Below, piece after piece: positions 1 through 8,464 of a DNA stretch of 64,000 bases (positions within the stretch are counted from its first letter, which is position 1; each line of letters starts with the position of its first letter). Source of the stretch: Deltaproteobacteria bacterium (GTDB lineage: Bacteria > Myxococcota_A > UBA9160 > UBA4427); assembly GCA_029261835.1 (NCBI GenBank), contig JAJDAO010000103.1, positions 1 through 64,000 of the forward strand. The letters run 5' to 3'. A program made the position numbers and the translations under genes. The notes below the pieces were generated by a model, which worked only from the letters and a program-made list of their open reading frames with translations, was not told where the DNA came from and made no database searches.

Positions 1-74
1 CGAATGTTCCCGGACGTCTCTGCAGCCTTCAGAATTCCAATGATCTGTTCTTCAGAGAACCGCGCTCGCTTCAT
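1..74 (-). CDS. IS3-family transposase OrfA, N-terminal fragment
   Basis: Only 24 complete codons are visible. They begin MKRARFSEEQIIGILKAAE, the classic opening of IS3-family OrfA helix-turn-helix proteins (typical form MKRxRFTEEQIIxILKE). OrfA binds the element's ends and is normally fused to the OrfB catalytic part by -1 frameshifting; the rest lies outside the window. The ATG at 72-74 follows a GGGGGTGGAG stretch that can serve as ribosome binding site. Whether the element is intact cannot be judged from here. Confidence 0.8.
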   Translation of the reverse strand, partial: MKRARFSEEQIIGILKAAETSGNI

Positions 75-109
75 CTCCACCCCCGTTGCCTCTGGTTGAG
101 GCTAACTCA
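1..109 (-). mobile_element. End of an IS3-family insertion sequence, cut by the window edge
   Basis: The first bases carry the start of an IS3-type OrfA. On the minus strand, 35 bases before that start, the sequence TGAGTTAGCC begins, consistent with the TG-beginning ends of IS3-family elements. The exact boundary (proposed at 109) is inferred because the other end and any target duplication lie outside the window. If right, the element's terminal TGA is also the stop codon of the neighbouring secreted-protein gene. Confidence 0.55.
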
Positions 110-961
110 GGGGCTGGTACCAGAATCGCAGGGCTGCTCAAAGGGAGGGCCGATTGCCGGAGGAGAGACGTCCTTGCGAATCATCAGGACGTCTGGCCCC
201 TTGGAGTAGAGGGGCATGCGGTGCCCAACGTATGTGCCGTCTCGGTTGGTGTCGAACCAGAAAGAGAGCCTCGGCAAGATGCGGCTGGCCACCCAGGATA
301 TGACACGCCCGACATCAGGCCCGTAGCGGACCTCGAGGATACTACTGTCGCCGAACTCTCTGGGAGGTCCACCGCGCAGAGCGATGAAGTCGTGGATGCG
401 TGGCCCGTCTTGGCACACGAAGAGTTGGAAGTGTACTCGCTCGACTTCGCCGCGAGCCAGCGGGAGAAACAGAAGGTTCAGGGGTACGTTCGCAACACGG
501 TCGTCCTCGGGCAGAGCGATGGTTACCGCGTCCTCCGTGGTTCCGCCGGCCGGCGTACAGCTCGCAATCCCCGACGTGTGATCGATGAAGAGAAGTCTCA
601 TCGCGCGCCCGTCGGCGTCGAATGACTGCGATCGCTCAGTAAGAATGCGCAGACGGGGAGAGTCATTCTCTCCGGTCGCCACCGTCTCGAGTTCGGCCCG
701 AATGCGATTCTCAGCACCGTCTTTGATGGACATGGATACGCGCATCAAGAAGCGGCCGTTCTGCAAGGCTTGCAGCGAGAACTCAGAGTCTCCTACCGCC
801 CGCCCCGTAGAATCAAAAGTAACTGCCGGCACATGACCAATGTCCGGCGGGTAGGGGAGAAGCAGGCTCGACTTCGAGTCAGCAACGCCGGACCACGACG
901 TGATTCCGAATACAAGTAAGAGCATGTGTGCAGAGAACAGGCGCTGTGAGCGGCTGAGCAT
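107..961 (-). CDS. Secreted protein of unknown function, possibly 3'-truncated by an IS
   Basis: A 284-residue protein with an N-terminal hydrophobic segment (about residues 11-27, AHMLLLVFGITSWSGVADS) that looks like a Sec signal peptide, so it is probably exported. The rest is a beta-rich, soluble-looking domain with two cysteines in the middle part. Near the C-terminus is FDTNRDGTYVG, reminiscent of a calcium loop but single. I recognise no family. The last codons run straight into the proposed end of the IS3-family element and the stop codon may be contributed by it, so the native C-terminus could be longer. The 179-codon frame on the opposite strand is a shadow: it lacks the signal-peptide logic and family resemblance. 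Confidence 0.6.
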   Translation of the reverse strand: MLSRSQRLFSAHMLLLVFGITSWSGVADSKSSLLLPYPPDIGHVPAVTFDSTGRAVGDSEFSLQALQNGRFLMRVSMSIKDGAENRIRAELETVATGENDSPRLRILTERSQSFDADGRAMRLLFIDHTSGIASCTPAGGTTEDAVTIALPEDDRVANVPLNLLFLPLARGEVERVHFQLFVCQDGPRIHDFIALRGGPPREFGDSSILEVRYGPDVGRVISWVASRILPRLSFWFDTNRDGTYVGHRMPLYSKGPDVLMIRKDVSPPAIGPPFEQPCDSGTSP

Positions 962-1106
962 CTCTCGAGTCTAGCCCGGCTCATTCGCAAAAGTCCGGAT
1001 GTGCCTCACATATCCCTGTTCTGACAACTCGCGAACGATCGTTTCTGAGCGAGCGTTCACGCGCCACCGGCTGCGTCGCTTCATGGCTCACGCTATCCTC
1101 GCCTTC

Positions 1107-2210
1107 ATGAAGTCGGTCTGGACTCGCGACAGTGGAGCCGGAACCGAGGCGCATCTCGCTCGTTCCCCTGTCGCATCATTTCCCTGCGTGCACAAGATCT
1201 CGCTCCCCACTCCGTGGGAGGGAAGGTGCGTCGAGGCCTATCTGATCGACAGCCAGCCGCTCACGCTGATTGACGCCGGCGTCAAGACGCCGGAATCCAG
1301 AGCCGCTCTGAGCTCGGCTCTCGAAGCGCTTGGCCACGGCGTTGATGAAATCGAGCGCGTCGTGGTGTCGCACTACCACCGAGACCATGTGGGCCAGGTC
1401 CAGTCACTGCGCGACGCCGGCGTCTCGCTCGAGGTGTGGGCCCACGAGAATGCGGTGGCGATGGTCGAGAACTTCTCTGTAGAGAGAATCGAAGATCTCG
1501 ACGGAACAGCCGCGCTCTTTCTTGAATTCGGCGCACCTGACGATCTGCTCGAACGCGTGAATGCACATCGCCGGGAGCATCAGCAGAACGAGCCGGTCCT
1601 GTGTGAGCCAACCCGCGTTGATCACGCACTACGTGATGGTGATACGATTCCCTTCAAGGACTTCGAGCTCAAGGTCATCCACGCTCCCGGACACACCGCC
1701 GGCCACGTATTGCTGCATCAGCCCGACAGCGGTGTTCTCTTCACGGGTGACCACATCATGAATGGCGCCGTCCCCAATACGGAGAACTACTACCTCGATG
1801 GCCTGGCGGATCCACGCGATCCTCTCCGCCGTCGGCCTCGATTCAAGGGGTTGCTCCTCTACCGGCAGTCCCTGAGAACTCTGCTCAGGCAGTCGTTCGA
1901 GACCGTCCTTCCTGGCTACGGCGAAGTCATCCGGGCGCCCAACCGGGCGATCCACCGCGCGCTCCTCTTCTACGACGTGCGCATTCAGCGGATCGAGCGG
2001 AGTCTGAGGTCGGTGACCGCGTTGGGGCAGGCTGTGACGGCCTACGAACTCTGGCGAGCGCTGTTTCCGAACGACGACCCGCTGACCGAGATGCGGACCA
2101 AGCTCCTCATGGTGATCGGTGCCCTCGACGTGCTGGAGGATGCGGGCGATTGCGTGACATCTCGCCGCCCGGACGGCGTCCTGGTCCACAGTCACTCGCT
2201 CGTGCGCTGA
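1107..2210 (+). CDS. Metallo-beta-lactamase-fold hydrolase
   Basis: Carries the MBL-fold zinc signature SHYHRDHVGQ (HxHxDH) about 90 residues in, then the second-half signatures HAPGHTAGH and FTGDH, so it is a dinuclear zinc hydrolase of the glyoxalase II/RNase Z-like superfamily. A C-terminal segment of about 120 residues has the winged-helix look of the MBL-associated C-terminal domain. No signal peptide; cytoplasmic. I chose the ATG at 1107 (367 residues) because similarity to the family starts shortly after it; the frame is open back to an ATG at 999, and neither start has a good ribosome binding site. Substrate unknown; detoxifying thioesterase or lactonase roles are possible. Confidence 0.8.
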   Translation: MKSVWTRDSGAGTEAHLARSPVASFPCVHKISLPTPWEGRCVEAYLIDSQPLTLIDAGVKTPESRAALSSALEALGHGVDEIERVVVSHYHRDHVGQVQSLRDAGVSLEVWAHENAVAMVENFSVERIEDLDGTAALFLEFGAPDDLLERVNAHRREHQQNEPVLCEPTRVDHALRDGDTIPFKDFELKVIHAPGHTAGHVLLHQPDSGVLFTGDHIMNGAVPNTENYYLDGLADPRDPLRRRPRFKGLLLYRQSLRTLLRQSFETVLPGYGEVIRAPNRAIHRALLFYDVRIQRIERSLRSVTALGQAVTAYELWRALFPNDDPLTEMRTKLLMVIGALDVLEDAGDCVTSRRPDGVLVHSHSLVR

Positions 2211-2329
2211 TCCCCACCCTCGCATCCCTGCGGGTAGCCCGCTGCCCGCCGGCACGCCGGCAGGGGCTCAGCATGCCGCGTAGCCACCCGGAACGGGCCG
2301 AGAAAGAGCCGGATTCCCGAGGTGAGGTC

Positions 2330-2358
2330 TTGACTTACCGGGCTCCTTAGCGGATACC
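2330..2358 (+). promoter_or_regulatory. Candidate sigma70-type promoter for rplX-rpmG
   Basis: TTGACT (2330-2335), 17 bases, then GATACC (2353-2358), about 28 bases before the rplX start. The -35 is a 5/6 match; the -10 is weak (3/6). It is the only promoter-like pair seen in the gap after the MBL gene. Confidence 0.35.
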
Positions 2359-2386
2359 TACGCCTTCCTCGCGGAGGCACGGAACC

Positions 2387-2716
2387 ATGCAGAGCATTCG
2401 GACGGGTGATCTCGTCCAGGTCATCAGCGGAGCTGATCGCGGCAAGCAGGGGCGCGTTCTGGCGGTCGACCGCGATCGAGCCCGCGTGCGCGTTGAGAAG
2501 GTGCGCATGCAGAAGCGGCACTTGAAGCCGGGCCGCGCCGGCGCACAGCAGGGTGGTGTCATCGAGGACGAGGGATACATCGATCTATCGAATGTAATGC
2601 TGGTCAATCCGGCGGACAGCAAGCCCTCCCGCATGCGGATCGAAACGCGGGACGGGCGTCGAACGCGCGTCTTCACTCGCGATGGCGAGCCCGTGCCGGA
2701 ACCGACCGGGGGCTGA
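2387..2716 (+). CDS. rplX: 50S ribosomal protein L24
   Basis: A 109-residue protein of normal length for bacterial L24. It opens with a KOW motif region (GDLVQVISGADRGKQGRVLAV, residues about 7-27) and continues with the conserved EGYIDLSNVMLVNP segment. L24 binds 23S rRNA and initiates large-subunit assembly. Oddly, it is not in an spc ribosomal operon here: it sits alone with rpmG, ahead of a ferredoxin gene. It could be the only copy, relocated, or a second copy. The C-terminal tail (about 15 residues after RVFTRDG) is variable in the family. Identification is secure. Confidence 0.92.
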   Translation: MQSIRTGDLVQVISGADRGKQGRVLAVDRDRARVRVEKVRMQKRHLKPGRAGAQQGGVIEDEGYIDLSNVMLVNPADSKPSRMRIETRDGRRTRVFTRDGEPVPEPTGG

Positions 2717-2755
2717 AGAGCCGCCAAGCCCGGGCGACGGCGGTAGGAGCGAGTA

Positions 2756-2926
2756 ATGGCAAAGAAGGGCAAGCGAGAGAAGATCAAGCTCGAGTCGACG
2801 GCGGGTACCGGTCACTTTTATACTACGAGTAAGAACCGGACCAACACGCCGAACAAACTCGAGTTCAAGAAGTATGATCCCGTAGCTCGAAAGCACGTCG
2901 TCTACAAGGAAACCAAGCTCAAGTAG
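2756..2926 (+). CDS. rpmG: 50S ribosomal protein L33
   Basis: A 56-residue frame. The product begins MAKKGKREKIKLESTAGTGH and ends KHVVYKETKLK, matching bacterial L33 end to end. It has no cysteines, so it is the zinc-independent form. The ATG at 2756 is preceded by AGGAG at 2745-2749. It lies 39 bases after rplX and is probably co-transcribed. L33 binds near the E site of the large subunit. Confidence 0.93.
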   Translation: MAKKGKREKIKLESTAGTGHFYTTSKNRTNTPNKLEFKKYDPVARKHVVYKETKLK

Positions 2927-2985
2927 GATGGAGATAGTTTCTTCGCTGGCTCGTCGGCTGCCGATGTGAGAAGGAGGGGGCGGTA

Positions 2986-3339
2986 ATGACATGGGTGATC
3001 ACTAGCCTTTGTCGAGAGAAGCTGGACATGGCCTGCGTCGAGGTCTGCCCGGTGGACTGCATCGTGCAGCGTACCGACGGCAGCAGTGGCGAGTGGCCGA
3101 ATCAGCTCTACATCGATCCCGAGGAGTGCATTAGCTGCGGCGTCTGTGAGCCGGAGTGTCCCTGGGAGGCGATCTTCGAGGACGAGCAGGTGCCTGAGGT
3201 GTTTCAAGAAGACATCGCGCTCAACGCTCGGGTTTCCGAGGTTCGTGATGACTTCGAAGTGCCGGAGAAGGCGGACAGCGACTCGCCAACCCCTGATCAG
3301 GTCCAAGCCAACAAAGAACAGTGGGGCTACGACGGCTAG
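2986..3339 (+). CDS. fdxA: 7Fe-type ferredoxin, FdxA-like
   Basis: A 117-residue low-potential electron carrier. The cysteine pattern matches the 7Fe/8Fe FdxA family: C9, C17 and C58 can hold the first cluster; C21, C48, C51 and C54 the second; C25 is also present. The post-cluster tail (FQEDIALNARVSEV) matches the FdxA-specific C-terminal region. Compared with typical members the CxxC near residue 9 has lost its second cysteine (K12), but in characterised 7Fe ferredoxins that cysteine is not a ligand. The start has a strong AAGGAGG ribosome binding site. An acidic tail follows. Partner oxidoreductase unknown. Confidence 0.88.
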   Translation: MTWVITSLCREKLDMACVEVCPVDCIVQRTDGSSGEWPNQLYIDPEECISCGVCEPECPWEAIFEDEQVPEVFQEDIALNARVSEVRDDFEVPEKADSDSPTPDQVQANKEQWGYDG

Positions 3340-3468
3340 CCCTCGGTTTTCATGCTTCCATCGTCTGGGCCTGCCTTGCCCAGGCGGCCTCTTGCTGAGC
3401 CTCGAGGCGGCCAGCGTCCAGGCGCCGTGGGATGCTTGGCGAAACGTCTCGATGGTACGGTCCCGCCG

Positions 3469-3960
3469 ATGAGAGAGAAGAACACACCGCGCGTCGCGAT
3501 TCTGATGGGGAGCGCGAGCGACTGGGAATCGATGAAGCCCGCGGCCGAAACGCTCGAAAAGCTCGGCGTGGCGAGCGACGTGAAGGTGATTTCCGCTCAC
3601 CGCACGCCAGAGCGCCATCACGAGTATGTGAGTGAAGCCGAAGCGCGCGGGATTGAGGTGCTGATCTGCGGGGCGGGTTTCGCGGCACACCTGGCCGGCG
3701 TTACAGCAGCACTCACGCCGCTTCCGGTGCTTGGCGTACCACTTGAAGGTTCGGCGCTCGATGGGCTCGACGCTCTTCTGTCGACCGTGCAGATGCCGGG
3801 CGGAATCCCGGTCGCGACTTTTGGCATCGGCCAGGCCGGAGCCAAGAACGCTGGACTCTTCGCAGCTGCAATCCTAGCCCGTTCGGATTCGGCAGTTCGC
3901 GAGAGGCTGGACGCATACCGTCGAGAGCAGACGGCTGCGGTACCCGAGAGACCCTTCTGA
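3469..3960 (+). CDS. purE: N5-carboxyaminoimidazole ribonucleotide mutase, PurE class I
   Basis: Converts N5-CAIR to CAIR in de novo purine synthesis. The motifs GSASDWE near the N-terminus, SAHRTPERHHEYV, and the glycine/alanine-rich GAGFAAHLAGV segment are diagnostic. With the ATG at 3469 the protein has 163 residues, the normal PurE length; the frame is open upstream but the extra 39 codons match nothing. Its pathway partners purC and purF are about 40 kb away in this window, so the purine genes are scattered, and no purK is adjacent. Confidence 0.93.
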   Translation: MREKNTPRVAILMGSASDWESMKPAAETLEKLGVASDVKVISAHRTPERHHEYVSEAEARGIEVLICGAGFAAHLAGVTAALTPLPVLGVPLEGSALDGLDALLSTVQMPGGIPVATFGIGQAGAKNAGLFAAAILARSDSAVRERLDAYRREQTAAVPERPF

Positions 3961-4174
3961 CCCACGTCGGGCTGCACCCGTAGCCCCCCGGTCTCGCCGC
4001 GGCTTTCCACGAACGCTCCCACCTGCGCATAGCCTGTGCGTTGGCGGTATCGGGCGCGCCGCTCAAGCCGGGCCCGCCGCTGATCGATACCTCAGGCTAC
4101 TTCTGCGCTGGAATGGAGGCAGGCCCGTCAAGCTTCACTAGCGAGCAGGCCAGGCTCCTCGAGGGGCTCCGTAC

Positions 4175-5392
4175 ATGAGAATCGTGATCGCCGTCGAGGG
4201 GACACGCGGAGATGTCCATCCGATGTTGGAGCTGGCCGGCTGGTTGATGTCGTCTGGTCACCACGTTCGGATCTGTGCTCCTCCCGACTTCGAAGATGTC
4301 GTCCAAGCGCGCGGCGCCGAGTTCTGGCCCGTGGGTCGGAACATTCGAGAGTTGATCACCGACGCAGCGCATGTTCTGCACAGTCGCGGTCTCGAATTCT
4401 TCACTGAGGTGAATCGTCTTGGCCAGGAGAGCGTGATAAGCCAGTTCAAGCTGCTGCCAGAGGCGACTGCAGGCATGGATAGGGTGTTCGCAGCCGGTAC
4501 GGTTTTCGCCGCTGCGTCCGCTGCCGAATTGAACCGGATTCCCTTCAGGTACGTGACCTACACACCGGCGATGTTGCCTTCGGCTGAGTACACACCGGCT
4601 CTCCTCCCATTCCAGGTGAAGGGGCGCTCAGCCAATCGGTTGCTCTGGTGGATGGCTCATCGCCTGATGGGATTGATGGTGGGCCGCAGCGTGAACGCGT
4701 TTCGAAGTGAGCTTGGCTTGGCGCCGGTGCGCGACATCTCGAGCCAGATTGTATCGCGTCGACCGATTGTCGCGGCGGACCGTCCTCTCGCGCCGGTGCC
4801 GGAAGACTGCCGCTACGACTACGATCAGATTCGATGCCTCCATCCGCTCGTCGGTGATCCGCTGCCGGCAAAGCTCGAGAGCTTTCTCGGGCAGGGTCTG
4901 CCCCCGGTCTTTCTGGGCTTCGGGAGTATGCCCGATCCTAGTCCTCAGAGGACCACGCGGCGGTTGCTCGAGGCCATCGATCGGATCGGCTGCCGCGCAC
5001 TGATCGCCCGTGGTTGGGCGGGTCTGGGTGACGGCCCGTTGCCCGACAGTGTCATGGCGGTCGATCCGGTTTCACACGCAAGCCTGTTCCCGCGGCTCGC
5101 GGCTGTCGTTCATCACGGCGGTGCGGGAACGACGCACTCGGCCGCGCGGGCGGGCGTGCCCCAGATCATCATCCCCCACATCCTCGACCAGTTCTACTTT
5201 GCCCGACGCGTAGTCGACCTCGGAGTTGGGCCGCCTCCGATACCGAGGACACAGTTGAACGTCGATCGGCTGGTCGAGACGTTGCGCGCCACCCTCGACA
5301 ACGAACTTCTCGAGGAGCGTGCACGCACGCTGGCCGTGCAGCTGACGGAGCTGGGCCCCGTGACTGCCGATCTGGACAGTCTGTTGCGCTGA
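4175..5392 (+). CDS. GT1-family glycosyltransferase (UGT/sterol-glucosyltransferase type)
   Basis: A 405-residue, two-Rossmann (GT-B) enzyme. The N-terminal acceptor domain begins MRIVIAVEGTRGDVHPML, with the GDV/HP pattern typical of the family. The C-terminal donor domain has FLGFGSMP and the nucleotide-sugar signature VHHGGAGTTHSAARAGVPQ, followed by an acidic/aromatic DQFYFA segment. Such enzymes glucosylate small hydrophobic acceptors (sterols, macrolides, lipids) using UDP-sugars; the acceptor here is unknown. No membrane segments. It stands alone, convergent with the uracil-DNA glycosylase gene. Confidence 0.88.
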   Translation: MRIVIAVEGTRGDVHPMLELAGWLMSSGHHVRICAPPDFEDVVQARGAEFWPVGRNIRELITDAAHVLHSRGLEFFTEVNRLGQESVISQFKLLPEATAGMDRVFAAGTVFAAASAAELNRIPFRYVTYTPAMLPSAEYTPALLPFQVKGRSANRLLWWMAHRLMGLMVGRSVNAFRSELGLAPVRDISSQIVSRRPIVAADRPLAPVPEDCRYDYDQIRCLHPLVGDPLPAKLESFLGQGLPPVFLGFGSMPDPSPQRTTRRLLEAIDRIGCRALIARGWAGLGDGPLPDSVMAVDPVSHASLFPRLAAVVHHGGAGTTHSAARAGVPQIIIPHILDQFYFARRVVDLGVGPPPIPRTQLNVDRLVETLRATLDNELLEERARTLAVQLTELGPVTADLDSLLR

Positions 5393-5442
5393 ACTCACTG
5401 GGTCGCCGCACGTGATGGTCCGGCGTTCGGCCGAGAGGGCTC

Positions 5443-6231
5443 TCAGACGCCGCGGCTCCTCGCCAATGCCGACTTGAGGTCTTCCCAGACTGCGCGGCGA
5501 TTATCGGACGTGTATTGCCGTAGCACGTAAGCGGGGTGGAGAGTCGGCATCAGCGGGATGCCGCGATAACTCTGCCAGGTACCTCTCAGGCGCGTGATCG
5601 CTACCTCGCGGTCGAGCAGCAAGCTGGCCGCGGGCTTTCCCAGAGAAATGATGACGTTCGGGCGCACGGCATCGATCTGACCGTCCAGAAAGGGACGGCA
5701 AGCGGCGACTTCCTGCGGCTTGGGATTCCGGTTGCCGGGCGGTCTACACTTGACGATGTTGCAGATGTAGACTTCGGCGCGCGGGATCCCCATGCCCTTC
5801 TCGATCATCTGAGTAAGCAGCTCCCCAGCGCGGCCCACGAAGGGAAGCCCTTGCAGATCCTCGTTCTCGCCCGGCCCCTCTCCGATGAACATGAGCTCTG
5901 CAGCCGGATCGCCATCGCCGAATACGATGTTGCTGCGCCGTTCGCAGAGCTTGCAGCGCTTGCACTCGCCCAACTGCTTTCGCACTTCATCGAGACTGGC
6001 GGTGAGCCGCGGCCTCGCTTCCAGATGGCCCGCCCCCGGTGAAGTCACGTTTTCGGCCGGAGCGGCTGCTGGGGTCGCAGTGTCGTTGCTCGCAGAGGCA
6101 TTTGGGCCCGGCTCGGGTCGGTCGGTGCGCTCGAAGCCGTCCACGCCTTCTTCGATCAGCTCAACGAGCACCTCTCGGGCGCTGGAGATGATCGCGCGTG
6201 CGGTCGCTTGAGTCTCCGACGGCCGGCTCAC
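5443..6231 (-). CDS. Uracil-DNA glycosylase, family 4 (iron-sulfur type)
   Basis: Removes uracil from DNA. The conserved core starts about residue 85: CKRCKLCERR, FIGEGPGENEDLQGLPFVGR (motif A plus phosphate-binding region), YICNIVKCRPPGNRNP, and the C-terminal TLHPAY. The cysteines in CxxC, ICN and CRPF positions fit the 4Fe-4S cluster of family 4 UDGs. The first about 80 residues are a low-complexity extension, also seen in many members of the family. A GTG start is used. It lies 27 bases downstream of the redoxin-cytochrome gene on the same strand, so the two may share a transcript. Confidence 0.9.
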   Translation of the reverse strand: MSRPSETQATARAIISSAREVLVELIEEGVDGFERTDRPEPGPNASASNDTATPAAAPAENVTSPGAGHLEARPRLTASLDEVRKQLGECKRCKLCERRSNIVFGDGDPAAELMFIGEGPGENEDLQGLPFVGRAGELLTQMIEKGMGIPRAEVYICNIVKCRPPGNRNPKPQEVAACRPFLDGQIDAVRPNVIISLGKPAASLLLDREVAITRLRGTWQSYRGIPLMPTLHPAYVLRQYTSDNRRAVWEDLKSALARSRGV

Positions 6232-6258
6232 CGCGCTGCGTCCTGCATGTCGTCTCCG

Positions 6259-8355
6259 TTACAGAGAGCTGTTTCGGCCCGATCTGCCGGCTGGTTTGGA
6301 GGAATCGGCGAGCGGCGTTCTGTCGCGGTATTGGGGTAGCCGTAGAGCGGAGGTGCCCAGCGGCTTACCGGTTCCGGGCTCCGTCGTGCCGTGGCGTTGG
6401 CGCTCGATGTGTTTCTGTACCTCGAACTCGAAGTTCACGTCGTTCGCTTCATCGTGACAGGTCCCGCAGATCTGCAGGATTACGCAGGAGTCGCACTTGT
6501 CGCCCAGACTCACGATCGTTCCGAAGCGCTCGGCGTCCTCACCGATGTGGTCGCTCCCGGGACCGTGGCACGACTCGCAGCCGACCCGCGCCAGGTCCTG
6601 TCCGCTCTGTGCTCTGCTCTTGCTGGGGAAGCCGCCCTTGCGGCCAAAGCCGGTCGTGTGGCACCGCAGGCAGTCCGCGTCTGCGGTCTTCTTCTCCTGC
6701 TTCAGGGACCGTAGCGTGAGCGCGTGCTCGCTCTTCGACCAAGTCTCGAACTCAGCGACATGGCAGCTCTCGCAGGCGTCCGAGCCGACGAAGGTTGCCG
6801 TTGTCGGGAGTAGGTCGCGACGACGGCCCTCCCCCGAGAAGTGGGTTACCCGTTCCTCGGGTGTGAGGGCGGCGATGGCGTCATGAGAGACGTGGGGCAG
6901 GAAGCTCTCGTAGTCGAAGGCGAGCGAGTGCTCGGCGTCGTGGCACCCCAGACAGACTTTCTGATAGTCCGGCTCCTCGTCCGTTTCGGGCGAGAGGTGC
7001 GAGCCGCCGCGGCCGTGGCACGTCTCGCAGCCGACGCCCTCCAAGTGGGCGACGGGCTTCTTGATCGAGAACCCGCCGCGTTCGTCGAATCCGACGACGT
7101 GGCATTTGACGCATTCTGGATTGCGCTCCTCGCCGTGCGTGACCAACGAGTCATAGGCGCGGGCATGGGACGTGAACAGCCACGTCGCGCTCTCGTCCTC
7201 GTGACAGACCGAACAGGCGTCGTTGCCCGTGTAGCCCTTGCGGCTGAGCAGCAGAGGAACGTCTTCGCCCGCGATCCTGGCCAGATACATTCTCATGAGC
7301 GCGGGGTCGCGATCTTCTCGCCAGCCTTGGATCCGATGCACGATGCGTCCACCCGCGTCGATCAGACTGATGTCAGGCACGCCTCCCTTGAGTCCGTAGA
7401 GCTGGGCGACTTCCTGACCCGCGTCCACTAGCACCCTGAAGTAGTCGAGCTCCCGCTCCCGAAGCGCCAGCCGGATGGCAGACGGACGGTTCTGCAGAGA
7501 GATGCCGATCAGCACCGGCCGCTTCTCTTCGGGGATCTCGGCCAACGCCTTCTTGAAGAAAGTGAGTGCATCGTGGCAGTGGGGGCACGTGTGGAGGAAG
7601 AAGATCAACACCTTTGGCTGTCCCTCGAGCTCCGCCAGCTTGAACTTGCGGCCGTCGATGTCAGCCACTTCGAAGCTCGGTGCCAGCGGTTGGTTCAGCA
7701 GCTGACCCGACCCCACTCGGTCTGTACTGGGGATTCGCAATGACTCGCGGAGTCGATCGGCAATCGTCCGCTCAGCGTTGGGTGCTTCGGTATTGAACTG
7801 TGGGTGAATGAAGGTGACGTAGCCCTCGGCGTCTGCGCCCAGGATCAGCATCTTCGTTTGGAGCCTCAGAGAGTTGCTGATCCGGGCATTGGAGTCGTCG
7901 ATCACCGGGAAGTCCATTTTGGTCTTCTTCGCCAGCTCGCGAACGCGAGAGGTGGCAGAGCCCACCCCGATGCCCACGACGCTGAAATTGTGGCGGCGTG
8001 CCTGCTTCGCCACGTCGACCACCGCTCGTGCCACCGTCTGCGCGCCGTTGTCCTCTGGGTTGAAGAAGAAGAGCAGCATGCGTTTTCCGATCAATGACGA
8101 GATCGAAAGCTGTGTGCCGGCCAATGTGCGGCCCTCGAAGGCGGGTAGGGGTCGCTCGTTGGGACGGTGTTCCGAGCGCCTCTTCGGCGCACCGGGATCG
8201 GCCACCCGAATCGCTTCGAAGCCGCTGCGCTCAACTTCGCTATCCGCATAGACGTTCGGGGAGCCCGATGCCGTGATCTGGGCGTCGGGCTTGGAGCCGT
8301 CGCAGGCGGTCGAGACAGCCATCAGCAAGGCGATGAAGAGATGCAGCGGTCGCAT
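6259..8355 (-). CDS. Redoxin-multihaem cytochrome c fusion, exported
   Basis: A 698-residue exported protein. It starts with a signal peptide (MRPLHLFIALLMAVSTAC) whose cysteine may be lipidated. Next come two thioredoxin-fold/AhpC-TlpA-like domains: the first (about 60-190) has no active-site cysteine; the second (about 225-360) has a TlpA-like CPHC. The C-terminal half holds eight CxxCH haem c sites: CSVCH, CVKCH, CETCH, CLGCH, CESCH, CLRCH, CESCH and CGTCH, arranged like cytochrome c554-type repeats. Likely periplasmic electron transfer combined with a thiol/peroxide redox function; substrate unknown. I chose the ATG at 8355 over one 16 codons earlier because it starts the signal peptide directly. 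Confidence 0.85.
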   Translation of the reverse strand: MRPLHLFIALLMAVSTACDGSKPDAQITASGSPNVYADSEVERSGFEAIRVADPGAPKRRSEHRPNERPLPAFEGRTLAGTQLSISSLIGKRMLLFFFNPEDNGAQTVARAVVDVAKQARRHNFSVVGIGVGSATSRVRELAKKTKMDFPVIDDSNARISNSLRLQTKMLILGADAEGYVTFIHPQFNTEAPNAERTIADRLRESLRIPSTDRVGSGQLLNQPLAPSFEVADIDGRKFKLAELEGQPKVLIFFLHTCPHCHDALTFFKKALAEIPEEKRPVLIGISLQNRPSAIRLALRERELDYFRVLVDAGQEVAQLYGLKGGVPDISLIDAGGRIVHRIQGWREDRDPALMRMYLARIAGEDVPLLLSRKGYTGNDACSVCHEDESATWLFTSHARAYDSLVTHGEERNPECVKCHVVGFDERGGFSIKKPVAHLEGVGCETCHGRGGSHLSPETDEEPDYQKVCLGCHDAEHSLAFDYESFLPHVSHDAIAALTPEERVTHFSGEGRRRDLLPTTATFVGSDACESCHVAEFETWSKSEHALTLRSLKQEKKTADADCLRCHTTGFGRKGGFPSKSRAQSGQDLARVGCESCHGPGSDHIGEDAERFGTIVSLGDKCDSCVILQICGTCHDEANDVNFEFEVQKHIERQRHGTTEPGTGKPLGTSALRLPQYRDRTPLADSSKPAGRSGRNSSL

Positions 8356-8464
8356 GGCGGCACAGGGTAAGCGGGGCGCTAGAGCCAAGCAAGCTGCGCG
8401 CACCTCGCGGCGGAAAACGCTACGGGCTCTCTGCCCTCGGGCCTTTCGACGGCTTGTGGAGGCC

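Noticed and set aside
86..625. 179-codon plus-strand frame
   Set aside because: Antisense to the secreted-protein gene that has a signal peptide; no family features.
7583..7597. A ninth CxxCH motif (CPHCH) in the redoxin-cytochrome protein
   Set aside because: It falls at the thioredoxin active-site position of the second redoxin domain (CPHC), so it is more likely a redox disulfide than a haem site.
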